A program made the position numbers and the translations under genes. Shown in pieces: positions 8,842 through 17,862 of a DNA stretch of 64,000 nucleotides (position 1 is its first letter; the number at the start of each line of letters is the position of its first letter). Under the pieces are notes generated by a model, which searched no databases, was not told where the DNA came from, and worked only from the letters and a program-made list of their open reading frames with translations. Where the stretch lies: the NCBI RefSeq assembly GCF_023006505.1, contig NZ_JALBGV010000008.1, positions 1-64,000 of the forward strand. Reading direction: 5' to 3'. The DNA is from Neorhizobium sp. SHOUNA12A. Its GTDB lineage: Bacteria; Pseudomonadota; Alphaproteobacteria; Rhizobiales; Rhizobiaceae.

Positions 8842-9735
8842 TCAAGCCGTGACTTGCGAGTGGATGGGTGCCGGATAACCGAACGCACCCTCGATCCGGC
8901 AGATCTCGGCGGCAAACTGCGAGCCCTTTTCCATCGCGGCGTGGATGGCCTGCGGCCCTACATGCTCGCCGCGCTTCCAGCCACGGGCAGCCAGCGTCAG
9001 CAGCGTCGCGGTGATGAATGCATCGCCAGCGCCAAGCGTATCGACGACATCGGTGGGTACGGGCGCAACGGACACGAAGTCCTTGCCATTATAGGCAACA
9101 GCGCCCTCCGGCCCGAGGGTCGCGAGCGCCAGGCCGCAGCCATGCCCGACGACCTCGCGCAGGACTTCCAATGCACGGCCACGCCCGACATCGCCTGCCG
9201 ACAGGGCGGCGAAATCGAGGTGCGGCGCCACCGGCGCGATCAGGTCCTCCACCTGCCAGCGATAGGAGAAATCATAGGACAGCAGATGGCTGCCATTCTT
9301 CAGCGTCGCGAGATGCTGGTTGAGGTGACTGTAGCAACTCGTGTGCACCAGTGCGAATGCGGAGAGGTAGTCGATATCGCCCTGACCCGGCGTGAACGGA
9401 TTTTCCCGCGCGACGCCACCTCTATTGGAGAACACGAATTCCCGGTTTCCGTCGACGACACGCACATCCGCATGGCCGTTTTCGCCTTCGATAATACGGC
9501 TGTGCGTTGCCGGCACGCAAAGCGCTTCAAGCGTGGCCCGAACATGCCGCGCGGCGGCATCCGTACCGAAGGTACCCAGAAATGCCGCATCGGCGCCAAG
9601 CATCTTGGCATAGACAGCAAAGTTCAGGGCATTTCCGCCAGGATACATCTTACCGGTGTTGAGATAGCGGTCGACAACGTTATCGCCGAGCCCGAGCACC
9701 TTGAACGTGTTGAAAGACGTGTCGGGCGTGATCAT
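8842..9735 (-). CDS. PfkB family sugar kinase, FrlD-like (fructosamine kinase)
   Basis: A 297-residue ribokinase-superfamily enzyme. The N-terminus LGLGDNVVDRYL..GKMYPGGNALN matches the fructoselysine-6-kinase group more closely than ribokinase or fructokinase. The ATP/anion-hole signature DTLGAGDAFITATL, with the catalytic Asp, is intact near residue 250. FrlD-type enzymes phosphorylate the fructosyl moiety of Amadori products at C6. Adjacent to a SIS-domain protein of the deglycase type, it forms the classic two-step pair. The substrate in this organism is inferred. It lies 133 nt after the SIS gene and overlaps the ATPase frame. Confidence 0.8.
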   Translation of the reverse strand: MITPDTSFNTFKVLGLGDNVVDRYLNTGKMYPGGNALNFAVYAKMLGADAAFLGTFGTDAAARHVRATLEALCVPATHSRIIEGENGHADVRVVDGNREFVFSNRGGVARENPFTPGQGDIDYLSAFALVHTSCYSHLNQHLATLKNGSHLLSYDFSYRWQVEDLIAPVAPHLDFAALSAGDVGRGRALEVLREVVGHGCGLALATLGPEGAVAYNGKDFVSVAPVPTDVVDTLGAGDAFITATLLTLAARGWKRGEHVGPQAIHAAMEKGSQFAAEICRIEGAFGYPAPIHSQVTA

Positions 9736-9785
9736 TTTTCGGCCGCCTTCTTTTCATGCGAGACATAGGGCGCGACGGAGAAACC

Positions 9786-9859
9786 GCCCGCCCGCGGAGG
9801 CGATGCCGTGCCGAACCGCGACGAACTCGCGCGAGGCAGAAACAACCATGCGGGCGGGC
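9786..9859 (-). repeat. intra-operon inverted repeat (10 bp arms)
   Basis: The 133-nt gap between the SIS and kinase genes is the longest inside the operon. It holds two perfect complementary 10-mers, GCCCGCCCGC (9786-9795) and GCGGGCGGGC (9850-9859), 54 nt apart. In the mRNA they could form a very stable GC stem. Possible roles are processing, stabilising the upstream part, or attenuation of the transporter genes; none is proven. Confidence 0.4.
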
Positions 9860-9868
9860 GCCTGATCA

Positions 9869-10915
9869 TCAGTAGTCGACCTTCCACATGTAGCGGCGCA
9901 CGGACAGCGGATGCTCGCGCAATACCGACAGCGTGTGGGCGAACCAGTACCAGGTGACGCCGATCACGAAGGGCGACAGCAGCGGTGAGATGTCTTCGTA
10001 GCGGCCGGCGTCGAAAGTGATGATCTTGTCGGTAACCCGGCGGGTGAACTTCAGCGCGCGCTGGTCGATCTTGCGGTTCTCGCCATTGTCCATGAGGAAG
10101 ACATAGGCCATCTCCGGATCGGCAACTTCGAAGGGACCATGGCGAAATTCGCCCGAATGGATGTCGGATGCATCAAGCCATAACATTTCGTTGAAGATGC
10201 AGATCGAATACTGGTAATTGAGACCCGAGAGGATACCGCTGGAGAGCACGTAGTAGATGTTCTCGTCTTTGTAACGGCGGGCGAGCTCCATGCCACGCTC
10301 GCGCTCGGCATCCTTGATGTCGTGCAGCTTGGCCGGCATCGCTTCGAGGTCACGCAGCAGTTGCGGGCCGACCGGGCTGCGGAGGTGCTTTAGCAGGTAG
10401 GCGGCGAACAGATAAGCGATCATCGTCTTCGGCATGCCCGGCAGCTCCTTGCTGTAGGGCAGAAGGTAATCGCAGATCTTTGCCAGACCGCTTTCGTGGC
10501 CGGAAGTGAGCGCGACGGTAACCGCGCCGGTAGTCTTGGCCCAGCGGGCGGCAACCACGGTGTCTTCGGTCTCGCCGTTATGTGAGGTGAGAAGCACGAC
10601 AGCCTTCTCGTTTACAGGCTTCGGGCGGCGCGTTTCGAACTCGGTCGAGTTGATACGCTCGATGCGCAGGTCGCAATACTTGTCGAGGATGTACTTGATC
10701 GGTTCGATGTAGGAATTCGAGCCGCCGGCGCCGACCAGATAGACGGTGTTGATTTCACGCGACGAGAAGATGTCGTCCACCAGCTTTTCGGCCAGCGGGT
10801 TGCCCTCGCGAAAGGTCATCTCCAGGACGCCCTTCAGATAGTCACCTTCCAGGTAATTCGGGTTCGGAGCGGACTTGATCTCTTCGTCGCTTGGCGTCAG
10901 GTTTTCGAGAGCCAT
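9869..10915 (-). CDS. SIS domain protein, FrlB-like fructosamine-6-phosphate deglycase
   Basis: A 348-residue protein with two sugar-isomerase (SIS) domains, as in FrlB/FraB and the isomerase half of GlmS. Visible motifs are YLVGAGGSNSYIEP (phosphosugar-binding loop), LLTSHNGETEDTV (SIS Ser/Thr loop) and IHSGEFRHGPFE, which holds the Glu and His used in catalysis by the deglycase group. Such enzymes split phosphorylated Amadori products into glucose 6-phosphate and the free amino acid. Pairing with the PfkB kinase downstream supports this role. Placed 22 nt after hyuB. An ordinary isomerase role is the main alternative. Confidence 0.8.
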   Translation of the reverse strand: MALENLTPSDEEIKSAPNPNYLEGDYLKGVLEMTFREGNPLAEKLVDDIFSSREINTVYLVGAGGSNSYIEPIKYILDKYCDLRIERINSTEFETRRPKPVNEKAVVLLTSHNGETEDTVVAARWAKTTGAVTVALTSGHESGLAKICDYLLPYSKELPGMPKTMIAYLFAAYLLKHLRSPVGPQLLRDLEAMPAKLHDIKDAERERGMELARRYKDENIYYVLSSGILSGLNYQYSICIFNEMLWLDASDIHSGEFRHGPFEVADPEMAYVFLMDNGENRKIDQRALKFTRRVTDKIITFDAGRYEDISPLLSPFVIGVTWYWFAHTLSVLREHPLSVRRYMWKVDY

Positions 10916-10937
10916 GATAGTTTATTCTCCAATCAGT

Positions 10938-12551
10938 TCAGGACGCGCGACCGAAGCCGCCGCCGCCCGGCGTTTGCAGGAACAGGCTGTCGCCACGGTT
11001 CATGAGGATATTGGTGATCGAGATATCGTATTCGGTCACAGTGCCGTCGGCAGTGCCGAATTTCAGCCGCGCAACCTCGCCCTGTCCGCCGCCGAAGACC
11101 CCGTCGGCTGGAGTACGCAGTCCCTCGCAGGAAGCGTTGGCGCGTATGCCATCCGTCATGGCGACGACCTCGCGGACGATGCCCATGCCGCCCGTGGTAT
11201 GCCCCTCGCCGCCCGACCCGTCGGCCAGTGCATAACGACGGACCATCAGCGGATATTCGATCTCGAGTGCTTCGGCCGGCAGGTTCGACGTGTTGGTAAT
11301 GTGAACCTGAATGCCGTTCATGCCATCATGATCGAGGCTTGCGCCGGCACCGCCGCCGACCGTTTCGAGATAGACGAAGCTGCCCTGGCGGGTCTTGTGC
11401 GGCCCGAAGAAGATCATCGTCGCGTTCATGTCGGCGGAAGAGGCGAATACCTTTTCCCGGGGCAGAACGTCGGCGAAGGCCTGGAAGACGGCGCGCACTA
11501 CCCGTTGGCAACTCGTCGAGCGGATGCCGACGGCGGCGGGAAACTTCGGCCGCACCAGTGTGCCCTCCTCGGCAATGATCGAGACTGGCAACGCCATGCC
11601 TTCATTCGGCGGAAGCGACGGGTCCAGAAGCGCCTTGATCGTGTAGTAGCAAGTGGCGTCGAGGGCGGTCTTGGGAATGTTGACCGCGCCTCGCGCCTGA
11701 CTGTCGGTGCCTGTGAAGTCGAAGGTAATCCCCTCACCTTCCACTTTGATGGCGACCTGGATACGGCAGGGCTCGAAACCGACGCCATCGCCGTCGATGA
11801 AGGCTTCGCCTTTGTAGACGCCGTCAGGCATTTCCTTGATGCGCTTGCGCAGCCGGCTTTCCGAATACGCGATCAGGTCCTCGATCGCCTTCTCGACCGT
11901 GGCGATGCCGAATTGGTCGGCAAGGGCCACGAGCTTCCGCTGCCCAATTTCGTTGGTGGCTATCTGCACCTTGAGATCGAGGATGCGCTCCAGCGGATCG
12001 CGGCTGTTGGTGCTGATGAGTTTGACGATCTGCTCATCGAGCACGCCCTCGCGCGCGATCTTCAGCACGGGAATACGCAGGCCCTCGGCAAAGATGCTGG
12101 TCTGGCTCGGATCGCAGGAGCCGGGCACGCCGCCTCCGACGTCGGAATGGTGACCCAGATTGGCGGCGAAGAAACAAAGGCGGCCTTGATAAAAGACCGG
12201 CGTGAGGATGGAAATATCCGGCGTGTGCGAGCCGCCCGCCAGATAGGGATCGTTGCAGATGAACGCATCGCCCGGCTTGATGTCCTCGAGCCTGTAGTTC
12301 TCGAGTACGGCCGCTACGCCGCCCTGCAGTGACCCCAGATGCACCGGAATGTGCGATGCCTGGACGACGAGGCGTCCTTTACCATCGAACAGGCCAACGG
12401 AGCAGTCCTTGCGCTCCTTGATGTTGGTGGAGAAGGACGAACGCACGAGGCTGAGCCCCATCTCGTCTGTGATCGACATGAACCGGTTGGAATAGACCTC
12501 CATTTCGATGGCGTCGAACTCGCGCGGTGGTTTGACGTGCTGCTGCATCAC
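10938..12551 (-). CDS. hyuB: hydantoinase B / 5-oxoprolinase family subunit
   Basis: A 537-residue HyuB-type subunit. Typical blocks are MSITDEMGLSLVRSSFSTNIKER (start trimmed here), the DGKGRLVVQASHIPVHLGS loop, GDAFICNDPYLAGGSHTPD, and the glycine-rich C-terminus (GGGQGEVARL ... TPGGGGFGR). HyuA and HyuB form ATP-dependent enzymes that open cyclic amides such as hydantoins or 5-oxoproline. It overlaps the hyuA stop by 4 nt. Its presence with Amadori genes suggests opening of a lactam substrate or product, for example a pyroglutamate derivative; this is inference. Confidence 0.9.
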   Translation of the reverse strand: MMQQHVKPPREFDAIEMEVYSNRFMSITDEMGLSLVRSSFSTNIKERKDCSVGLFDGKGRLVVQASHIPVHLGSLQGGVAAVLENYRLEDIKPGDAFICNDPYLAGGSHTPDISILTPVFYQGRLCFFAANLGHHSDVGGGVPGSCDPSQTSIFAEGLRIPVLKIAREGVLDEQIVKLISTNSRDPLERILDLKVQIATNEIGQRKLVALADQFGIATVEKAIEDLIAYSESRLRKRIKEMPDGVYKGEAFIDGDGVGFEPCRIQVAIKVEGEGITFDFTGTDSQARGAVNIPKTALDATCYYTIKALLDPSLPPNEGMALPVSIIAEEGTLVRPKFPAAVGIRSTSCQRVVRAVFQAFADVLPREKVFASSADMNATMIFFGPHKTRQGSFVYLETVGGGAGASLDHDGMNGIQVHITNTSNLPAEALEIEYPLMVRRYALADGSGGEGHTTGGMGIVREVVAMTDGIRANASCEGLRTPADGVFGGGQGEVARLKFGTADGTVTEYDISITNILMNRGDSLFLQTPGGGGFGRAS

Positions 12552-14593
12552 ACACGGTCCTTCACAAAGCTGAGGATGATGTTGCCATAGGCGTCGATGA
12601 TGCCGATCTGGTCGGGAAGCACGTAGGCGGTCGAGGTGAGTTCCTCGATAATGGCTGGGCCGGCGAATTTTTCCCCCTGCGGCATCAGCGCACGCTTGTA
12701 GACTGGCACAGTTTTCCAGCCGCCTTCGGGGCCGACATACACATCGCGCTCGCCAACCCTGGCATCCGCCATGGTGCCGGAAGCGCTTTCCACCGTCTGC
12801 AGCGGCCGCCCGGCGTGGCCGATCGCCTGGACACGCAGGTTGACGATTTCAACCGGATGATTGTCCAGTGCATAACCATAGACGACGCGGTGGGCTTCGG
12901 CGAAACGAACCGCGAAATCCTCCGCGCTCGACAAGATGCCTTCGACACGAATTTCGTGGTTCTGGCCCGCATAGCGCGCTTCGGCGATGTGCTGCAATGC
13001 GCGCCTGTCGTCGGGGATGGTCTCCGCCTCGAGCCATTTTCTCGCCTGCTTTTCAAGACCTGCGACGGCTGTCGTGATCTCGGTCCAGCCTTCGCCCTGT
13101 GCCCGTTTGATCTGAGTGGAGACGAAATCTCGGGTAACGTCGGAAAGGAGAACGCCGCGGGCGCACATGGTGCCGGGCGATTCCGGGATGATGACCGTGT
13201 TAAGACCGGTCTCGGCCGCAACCAGCGAGGCATGCAGGGGGCCTGCGCCGCCGAAGGCCATCAGCGCGAACTGCTTGAGGTCGTGACCCTTGTCCATCGA
13301 CACGGCACGAATGGCGCGCGCCATGTTGGCCACGGCGATGCGGATAATGCCCCAGGCGGTGTCTTCGACGCTGCGATCGATCTTTTCGGCAACCGCGCTG
13401 ATCGCACTCAGTGCCGCCTCGCGATCGACCGGCATGGCGCCATCAAGTAGCGCAATCGGGTTCAGGCGCTGCAGGACGATGTTGGCGTCGGTGATCGTGG
13501 CATCCGTTCCGCCCTTGCCGTAGGCAGCCGGACCCGGAACCGCAGCCGCGCTCTGCGGGCCGACCTTCAGGCCGCCTGCATCGTCAAGCCATGCGATGGA
13601 GCCGCCGCCTGCCCCGATGACGCTGACATCGACCATCGCGCAACGGATGGAATAGCCGGCCACGTCGCGGTCGGCCGAATAGGCGGGCTTGCCGCCGGCG
13701 ATGAGAGCGACGTCGGTAGAGGTGCCGCCCACGTCATAGGTAATGATGTCGGGAAAGGATGCCGCCTTGCCGACGAGCGCTGCACCGACGACACCGGCCG
13801 CTGGACCCGACAGGCAGGTCCGCACCGGGTAGTTGCGCGCCGTCTCGGTGGACATCAAGCCGCCATTGGAATGGATGGTATAAGGCTTGGCATCGATGCC
13901 GGCCTGGCGCGATCGTTTCATGAAGCGATCGAGATAGCCGTCCATGCGCGGCATCAGATAGGCGTTCATCACCGTGGTGGAGATGCGCTCGTATTCGCGG
14001 AACTCCGGCAATACGTCGCTCGACAGGCTGACGAAGACATCCGGCAGATGCTTGCGGACAATCTCGGCTGCGCGCCGCTCGTGAGCGGCATTGCGATACG
14101 AATGTAGAAAGCCGATGGCGATGGCTTCGACGCCCTCTGCCCTGAACCGTTTTGCAGCGTCTTCCACGCCGGCTTCATCGAGAGGAACGATGACTTCGCC
14201 GTGGGGACCGAGGCGCTCGGCGACTTCCAGGCGCAACGGCCGCACGACCAGCGGATCGGGCTTGCGGACACTCATGTCGAACAGGTCGGGACGGGTCTGG
14301 CGACCGATTTCAAGAACGTCCCGAAAGCCTTCGGTGGTGAGGAGGCCAGTCTTGCCGCCGCGACGCTCGATGACCATGTTCGTGGCAACCGTCGTGCCAT
14401 GACCGAAATGGACGACGTCGGAGGCTCTCAGGCTGCGTCCTTCGAAGCTGGCGATGCCGATCTCGATTGCCTCGGAAGGATCATGCGGTGTCGAGGACAC
14501 CTTGAAGTGGCGCATGCCGCCCGTTTCGTCGTCGAGTACGGTGAAATCCGTGAAGGTTCCGCCGACATCGATGCCAACCCTGATGTTGCCCAT
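12548..14593 (-). CDS. hyuA: hydantoinase A / 5-oxoprolinase family subunit
   Basis: A 681-residue HyuA-type ATPase subunit, the usual length. It begins with IRVGIDVGGTFTDFTVLDD (actin-like ATPase phosphate loop). It then has the VVHFGHGTTVATNMVIERRG block, SNGGLMSTETARNYPVRTCL, and DVGGTSTDVALI before the C-terminal half with GGAGPLHASLVA. These are the hallmarks of the ATP-binding half of N-methylhydantoinase or 5-oxoprolinase complexes. It is the first gene of the operon; a LysR gene lies divergently 141 nt upstream, and the shared region probably controls both. Confidence 0.9.
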   Translation of the reverse strand: MGNIRVGIDVGGTFTDFTVLDDETGGMRHFKVSSTPHDPSEAIEIGIASFEGRSLRASDVVHFGHGTTVATNMVIERRGGKTGLLTTEGFRDVLEIGRQTRPDLFDMSVRKPDPLVVRPLRLEVAERLGPHGEVIVPLDEAGVEDAAKRFRAEGVEAIAIGFLHSYRNAAHERRAAEIVRKHLPDVFVSLSSDVLPEFREYERISTTVMNAYLMPRMDGYLDRFMKRSRQAGIDAKPYTIHSNGGLMSTETARNYPVRTCLSGPAAGVVGAALVGKAASFPDIITYDVGGTSTDVALIAGGKPAYSADRDVAGYSIRCAMVDVSVIGAGGGSIAWLDDAGGLKVGPQSAAAVPGPAAYGKGGTDATITDANIVLQRLNPIALLDGAMPVDREAALSAISAVAEKIDRSVEDTAWGIIRIAVANMARAIRAVSMDKGHDLKQFALMAFGGAGPLHASLVAAETGLNTVIIPESPGTMCARGVLLSDVTRDFVSTQIKRAQGEGWTEITTAVAGLEKQARKWLEAETIPDDRRALQHIAEARYAGQNHEIRVEGILSSAEDFAVRFAEAHRVVYGYALDNHPVEIVNLRVQAIGHAGRPLQTVESASGTMADARVGERDVYVGPEGGWKTVPVYKRALMPQGEKFAGPAIIEELTSTAYVLPDQIGIIDAYGNIILSFVKDRV

Positions 14594-14696
14594 GATGATC
14601 TTCGTGCTTGTGCGTCGGCTTCCGCGTCCGCCTGTCCCGTAATGACCAGCAATCTAGAAAGGCATGGCGCATCTTGTAAAATTCAATTATTCGAGC

Positions 14697-14714
14697 TTTC
14701 CATTCAATTTTGGA
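14697..14714. promoter_or_regulatory. candidate LysR binding site
   Basis: Between the divergent hyuA and lysR starts lies an AT-rich stretch. It holds the interrupted palindrome TTCCA-N8-TGGAA (a T-N11-A type site) and a direct repeat of ATTCAATT at 14681 and 14702, 21 bp apart (two helical turns). This is where a LysR regulator of the operon would be expected to bind. Assignment rests on position and symmetry only. Confidence 0.35.
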
Positions 14715-14734
14715 ATACTCTGGAGATATCCATC

Positions 14735-15637
14735 ATGCGCCGGATCAAGTTGCGCCATCTCGACACCTTGGCCGCCTTCATGAAAACAGGCTCCGTCACG
14801 GAGGCGGCGCTTGTGCTGCACACGACGCAGCCCAACGCGAGCAAGTCGTTGAAGCAGCTGGAGGATTTTGCCGGCGTCAAACTGTTTGAGCGCAGCGCCG
14901 GCCGACTGCGTCCGACGCCCGAGGCGGAGCTGCTTTTTGCGCATGCGACGCTGCTGATGGACGAGCTGATGCTGTTCGAGAACCTGTCTCTCGACCTCAC
15001 CACCATGTCGCAGGGCTATGTGAATATCGGCATACTTTCGGCGTTCAGCACCGCGCTGATCCCGATGGCTGTCGAGCGTTTCAACAATCTATACCCCGGA
15101 ATCCAGGTCCAGGTGGACCTTCTCGACTCCGACAAGATCCACACCTATGTCAGTCGCGGAAATTACGATTTCGGCTTGGTGCATCATCCCGAGCATGAGG
15201 CCGACCTGATGACGCAGACACTCAAGACCTCTTCGATGGTCTGCATCATGCCGACCGATCACGAGCTTGCGAAACATCGCATCATCCTCGCCAGCGACAT
15301 CGCCGACCAGCCGTTCGTGACCTATCCGCGCTCGGTTCCGTTTGGCGCGGCGATCTTCCGATCGCTTTCCGACGAAGGCGTACGGCCTTCGAACAGCCTG
15401 ATCTCGAACCAGAGTCAGCTTATCCGGCGCCTCGTCGAGCGAGGGCGCGGAGTGGCCCTCGTCGATCATTTCTCGGTTTGGGATGCCAATGAGTTCGACC
15501 ACATCGCCGTGCGCCAGTTCGAGCCCCGCATCCCGGTTTCCGTTGGAATGATCATCCCGAAGCGCCGCCCCCTCTCGCTTGCCGCACAGACGTTCGTTGG
15601 GACGTTGAAGGAGGTGTTGGAGCAAGGTCCAGGATAG
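14735..15637 (+). CDS. LysR family transcriptional regulator
   Basis: A 300-residue LysR-type regulator, normal length. The N-terminal winged HTH reads LRHLDTLAAFMKTGSVTEAA, then LHTTQPNASKSLKQLEDFAG and LFERSAGRLRPTPEAE; the rest is a periplasmic-binding-like effector domain. The start is the ATG at 14735, because the frame extends far upstream without the family's N-terminus. It is divergent from the Amadori/hydantoinase operon and is most simply its activator, with an intermediate of the pathway as effector. That link is by position only. Confidence 0.9.
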   Translation: MRRIKLRHLDTLAAFMKTGSVTEAALVLHTTQPNASKSLKQLEDFAGVKLFERSAGRLRPTPEAELLFAHATLLMDELMLFENLSLDLTTMSQGYVNIGILSAFSTALIPMAVERFNNLYPGIQVQVDLLDSDKIHTYVSRGNYDFGLVHHPEHEADLMTQTLKTSSMVCIMPTDHELAKHRIILASDIADQPFVTYPRSVPFGAAIFRSLSDEGVRPSNSLISNQSQLIRRLVERGRGVALVDHFSVWDANEFDHIAVRQFEPRIPVSVGMIIPKRRPLSLAAQTFVGTLKEVLEQGPG

Positions 15638-15769
15638 GGAGTTGTGGTCCTGAGGCGACGTTCTGAGTCAAACCTACAAATTCCCATGCCGCTGAAAAAC
15701 CCGCGGTGCGAACACAGCAAAAGAAGCATTGATAGCTACCAGCGCGAACGGGCGCCTCGGTCAGGGTCG

Positions 15770-16252
15770 TTACCGCAACCGGCTCAGGTCCACCGGACGA
15801 TTGTTGATGATGGCTTCCATGGAGAAGAAACCGGTGACCGTCGCAAGGTCGAAATTGGTGATCAGCTTCTGATAAAATGTATCGTAGCCGGACATGCCTC
15901 TGGTCACGACCTTGATCAGATAGTCCCAGTCCCCGCCGATCCGGTAGAAATCGATGACCTCGGGAAGACGCTCGACATGGCTGCGAAAACCGTCGATCCA
16001 TTCTTTGGAATGATGGCGGGTGCGGATCATCACGAAGACGGTGAGATCCAGCCCCAGCGCGCTGAGGTCGATATCGCTGTGTGAACCGCGGATCATTCCG
16101 ATCGTCTGGAGCCGCTGAAGCCGCCGCCAGCAAGCGTTTTGCGACAGGCCGACCTTCTCCGCCAGATCACGCTGCGAAAGGCTGGCGTCTTTTTGCAAAA
16201 CAGTGAGGATTTTCAGATCAAACACATCGATCTTTGCTGAAGATTCGATCAT
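15770..16252 (-). CDS. Lrp/AsnC family transcriptional regulator
   Basis: A 160-residue feast/famine regulator. It has an N-terminal HTH (IDVFDLKILTVLQKDASLSQ, SQRDLAEKVGLSQNACWRRL) and a C-terminal RAM effector domain (VFVMIRTRHHSKEWIDGF ... EVIDFYRIGGDWDYLIKV). An ATG at 16252 fits the family N-terminus; the frame is open to 16318. It is divergent from the cysteine-desulfurase-like operon. Known relatives of this type (DecR/CyuR and similar) sense cysteine and induce its breakdown, so a cysteine-responsive role is a reasonable inference. Confidence 0.88.
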   Translation of the reverse strand: MIESSAKIDVFDLKILTVLQKDASLSQRDLAEKVGLSQNACWRRLQRLQTIGMIRGSHSDIDLSALGLDLTVFVMIRTRHHSKEWIDGFRSHVERLPEVIDFYRIGGDWDYLIKVVTRGMSGYDTFYQKLITNFDLATVTGFFSMEAIINNRPVDLSRLR

Positions 16253-16356
16253 ACGACACAACCTGGGGGAAAATTCGCATAAAATAGGTGAGTTCTTCGA
16301 GCCTGAAGCAGAATACAATCGCTGTCAACTTCGAGACTGAAGAGGATTACAGCGAG

Positions 16357-17862
16357 ATGACCGTGCAAGCCATTCGTCGTGAAACCAATCAGGCCCTCAC
16401 GCCTCTTGCTCGTTTTCGCAAGGCCTTGAACCATCCCGGGCTGATCGCCGATCTTCGCGACGATCTCGTCGGCGCGACGGCACAGATCGAAGGTCCGTAC
16501 GGCGTGAAGAACCTGGTCTATGCGGATTATGTCGCCTCCGGCCGGGCGTTGCGCGCGATCGAACACTTCGTGATGGACGAAGTCCTGCCCTACTACGCCA
16601 ACAGTCATACGGAAGCCTCCTATTGCGGCGGCTTCATGACCCGGATGCGGCGGGAAGCGCGGTCGCTGATCGCCGAATTCTGTGGCGCGACCGAAGAGCA
16701 TGCCGTCATCTTCACCGGCTCCGGCGCGACGTCCGGCCTCAATCGCCTCGTCAAACTATTCGGCGTCACGGAAGCGGTCGCGGCAGGGAAAACCGTCCGG
16801 GTCATCATCGGACCCTATGAACACCACTCGAACATTCTCCCCTGGCGCGAAAGCGGGGCGGAAATCGTCGAGCTCTCCGAGTGTCCGTCCGGCGGGCCCG
16901 ATCTGTCCCTTCTCGACAAGGCGCTGCGCGACGGATCGCCGGACCTGACGGTTTGCACATTGTCTGCCGGATCGAACATCACGGGGATTACCAGCGATGT
17001 CGCCGTGATTACCAGAATGGTCAAAGCCGCGGGCGCAAGGATGATCTGGGATTATGCGGGCGCCGGTCCCTATGTGCCGATTTCCATGTCGCCTGGTGCG
17101 GATGCACAGATCGACGCCATCGTCATTTCGCCGCACAAGTTCATCGGCGGTCCTGGTGCTTCGGGCATCCTTATTGTCCGTCGTGAGGGCCTGGCGACGA
17201 ACAAACCCTCTTGGCCGGGCGGCGGCACGGTGAAGTTCGTCTCGCCGGAGACTCACGACTACAGCAGCAGCCTGGAAGCGCGCGAGGAAGCGGGCACGCC
17301 GAACGTCGTCGGCGACATCCGTGCCGCTCTCGCCTTCATCGTCAAACACGCAATCGGCCTTGAGGAGATGGATAGGCGCAACCGAGAGCTGACCCAGCAG
17401 GCATTTGCCGCCTGGAGCCAGGTGCCGCAACTGGAATTGCTCGGATTGCCCGGCGCGGATCGGCTGCCGATCTTCTCCTTTCGCATCCGCAACGGCAAGG
17501 GTGGTTATGTCCACCAGCAGCTTGTCACGCGCATGCTGAGCGACCGCTTCGGCATCCAGGCGCGCGGCGGCTGTGCCTGCGCCGGCCCTTACGTGCACCG
17601 GCTGCTGTCGATCGATGCCAAGCAATCCGAAGAGATGCGCCAGGCCATTCTCGCCGGCGACGAAATCAGGAAGCCGGGTTTCACGCGGTTGAACTTCAGT
17701 GTCCTGCTTTCGGATGAAAAAGTACGGTTCATCATCGAGTCCGTGGCGCAGCTTGCGGCAGATGCGCCGATGTTCGAAGCCGACTATGATTTCGACCCGG
17801 CACGAGCGATCTTCTTTCCGCGCATGGAGACCGAAGAGGGCCTGGCCTATGCACAAGCCTGA
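16357..17862 (+). CDS. class V aminotransferase, cysteine-desulfurase-like
   Basis: A 501-residue fold-type I PLP enzyme. It shows VYADYVASGRALRAIE, HTEASYCGGFMTRMR, the FTGSGATSGLNRLVKL cofactor loop, and SPHKFIGGPGASG, where the Lys forms the Schiff base. The GGCACAGPYVHRLL segment near residue 410 holds two Cys where cysteine desulfurases carry their persulfide loop. It is about 100 residues longer than SufS/CsdA. An alternative GTG start is at 16288. Its end overlaps the next gene, a persulfide-dioxygenase-like protein, by 14 nt. Release of sulfur from cysteine or a related thiol is inferred from this pairing. Confidence 0.85.
   Translation: MTVQAIRRETNQALTPLARFRKALNHPGLIADLRDDLVGATAQIEGPYGVKNLVYADYVASGRALRAIEHFVMDEVLPYYANSHTEASYCGGFMTRMRREARSLIAEFCGATEEHAVIFTGSGATSGLNRLVKLFGVTEAVAAGKTVRVIIGPYEHHSNILPWRESGAEIVELSECPSGGPDLSLLDKALRDGSPDLTVCTLSAGSNITGITSDVAVITRMVKAAGARMIWDYAGAGPYVPISMSPGADAQIDAIVISPHKFIGGPGASGILIVRREGLATNKPSWPGGGTVKFVSPETHDYSSSLEAREEAGTPNVVGDIRAALAFIVKHAIGLEEMDRRNRELTQQAFAAWSQVPQLELLGLPGADRLPIFSFRIRNGKGGYVHQQLVTRMLSDRFGIQARGGCACAGPYVHRLLSIDAKQSEEMRQAILAGDEIRKPGFTRLNFSVLLSDEKVRFIIESVAQLAADAPMFEADYDFDPARAIFFPRMETEEGLAYAQA

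Noticed and set aside
10875..12332. 485-codon open frame on the plus strand
   Set aside because: Antisense to hyuB; no family motif and no ribosome site.
14201..14734. N-terminal extension of the LysR frame
   Set aside because: The 178 extra codons lie antisense to hyuA and do not match LysR; the family start is at 14735.
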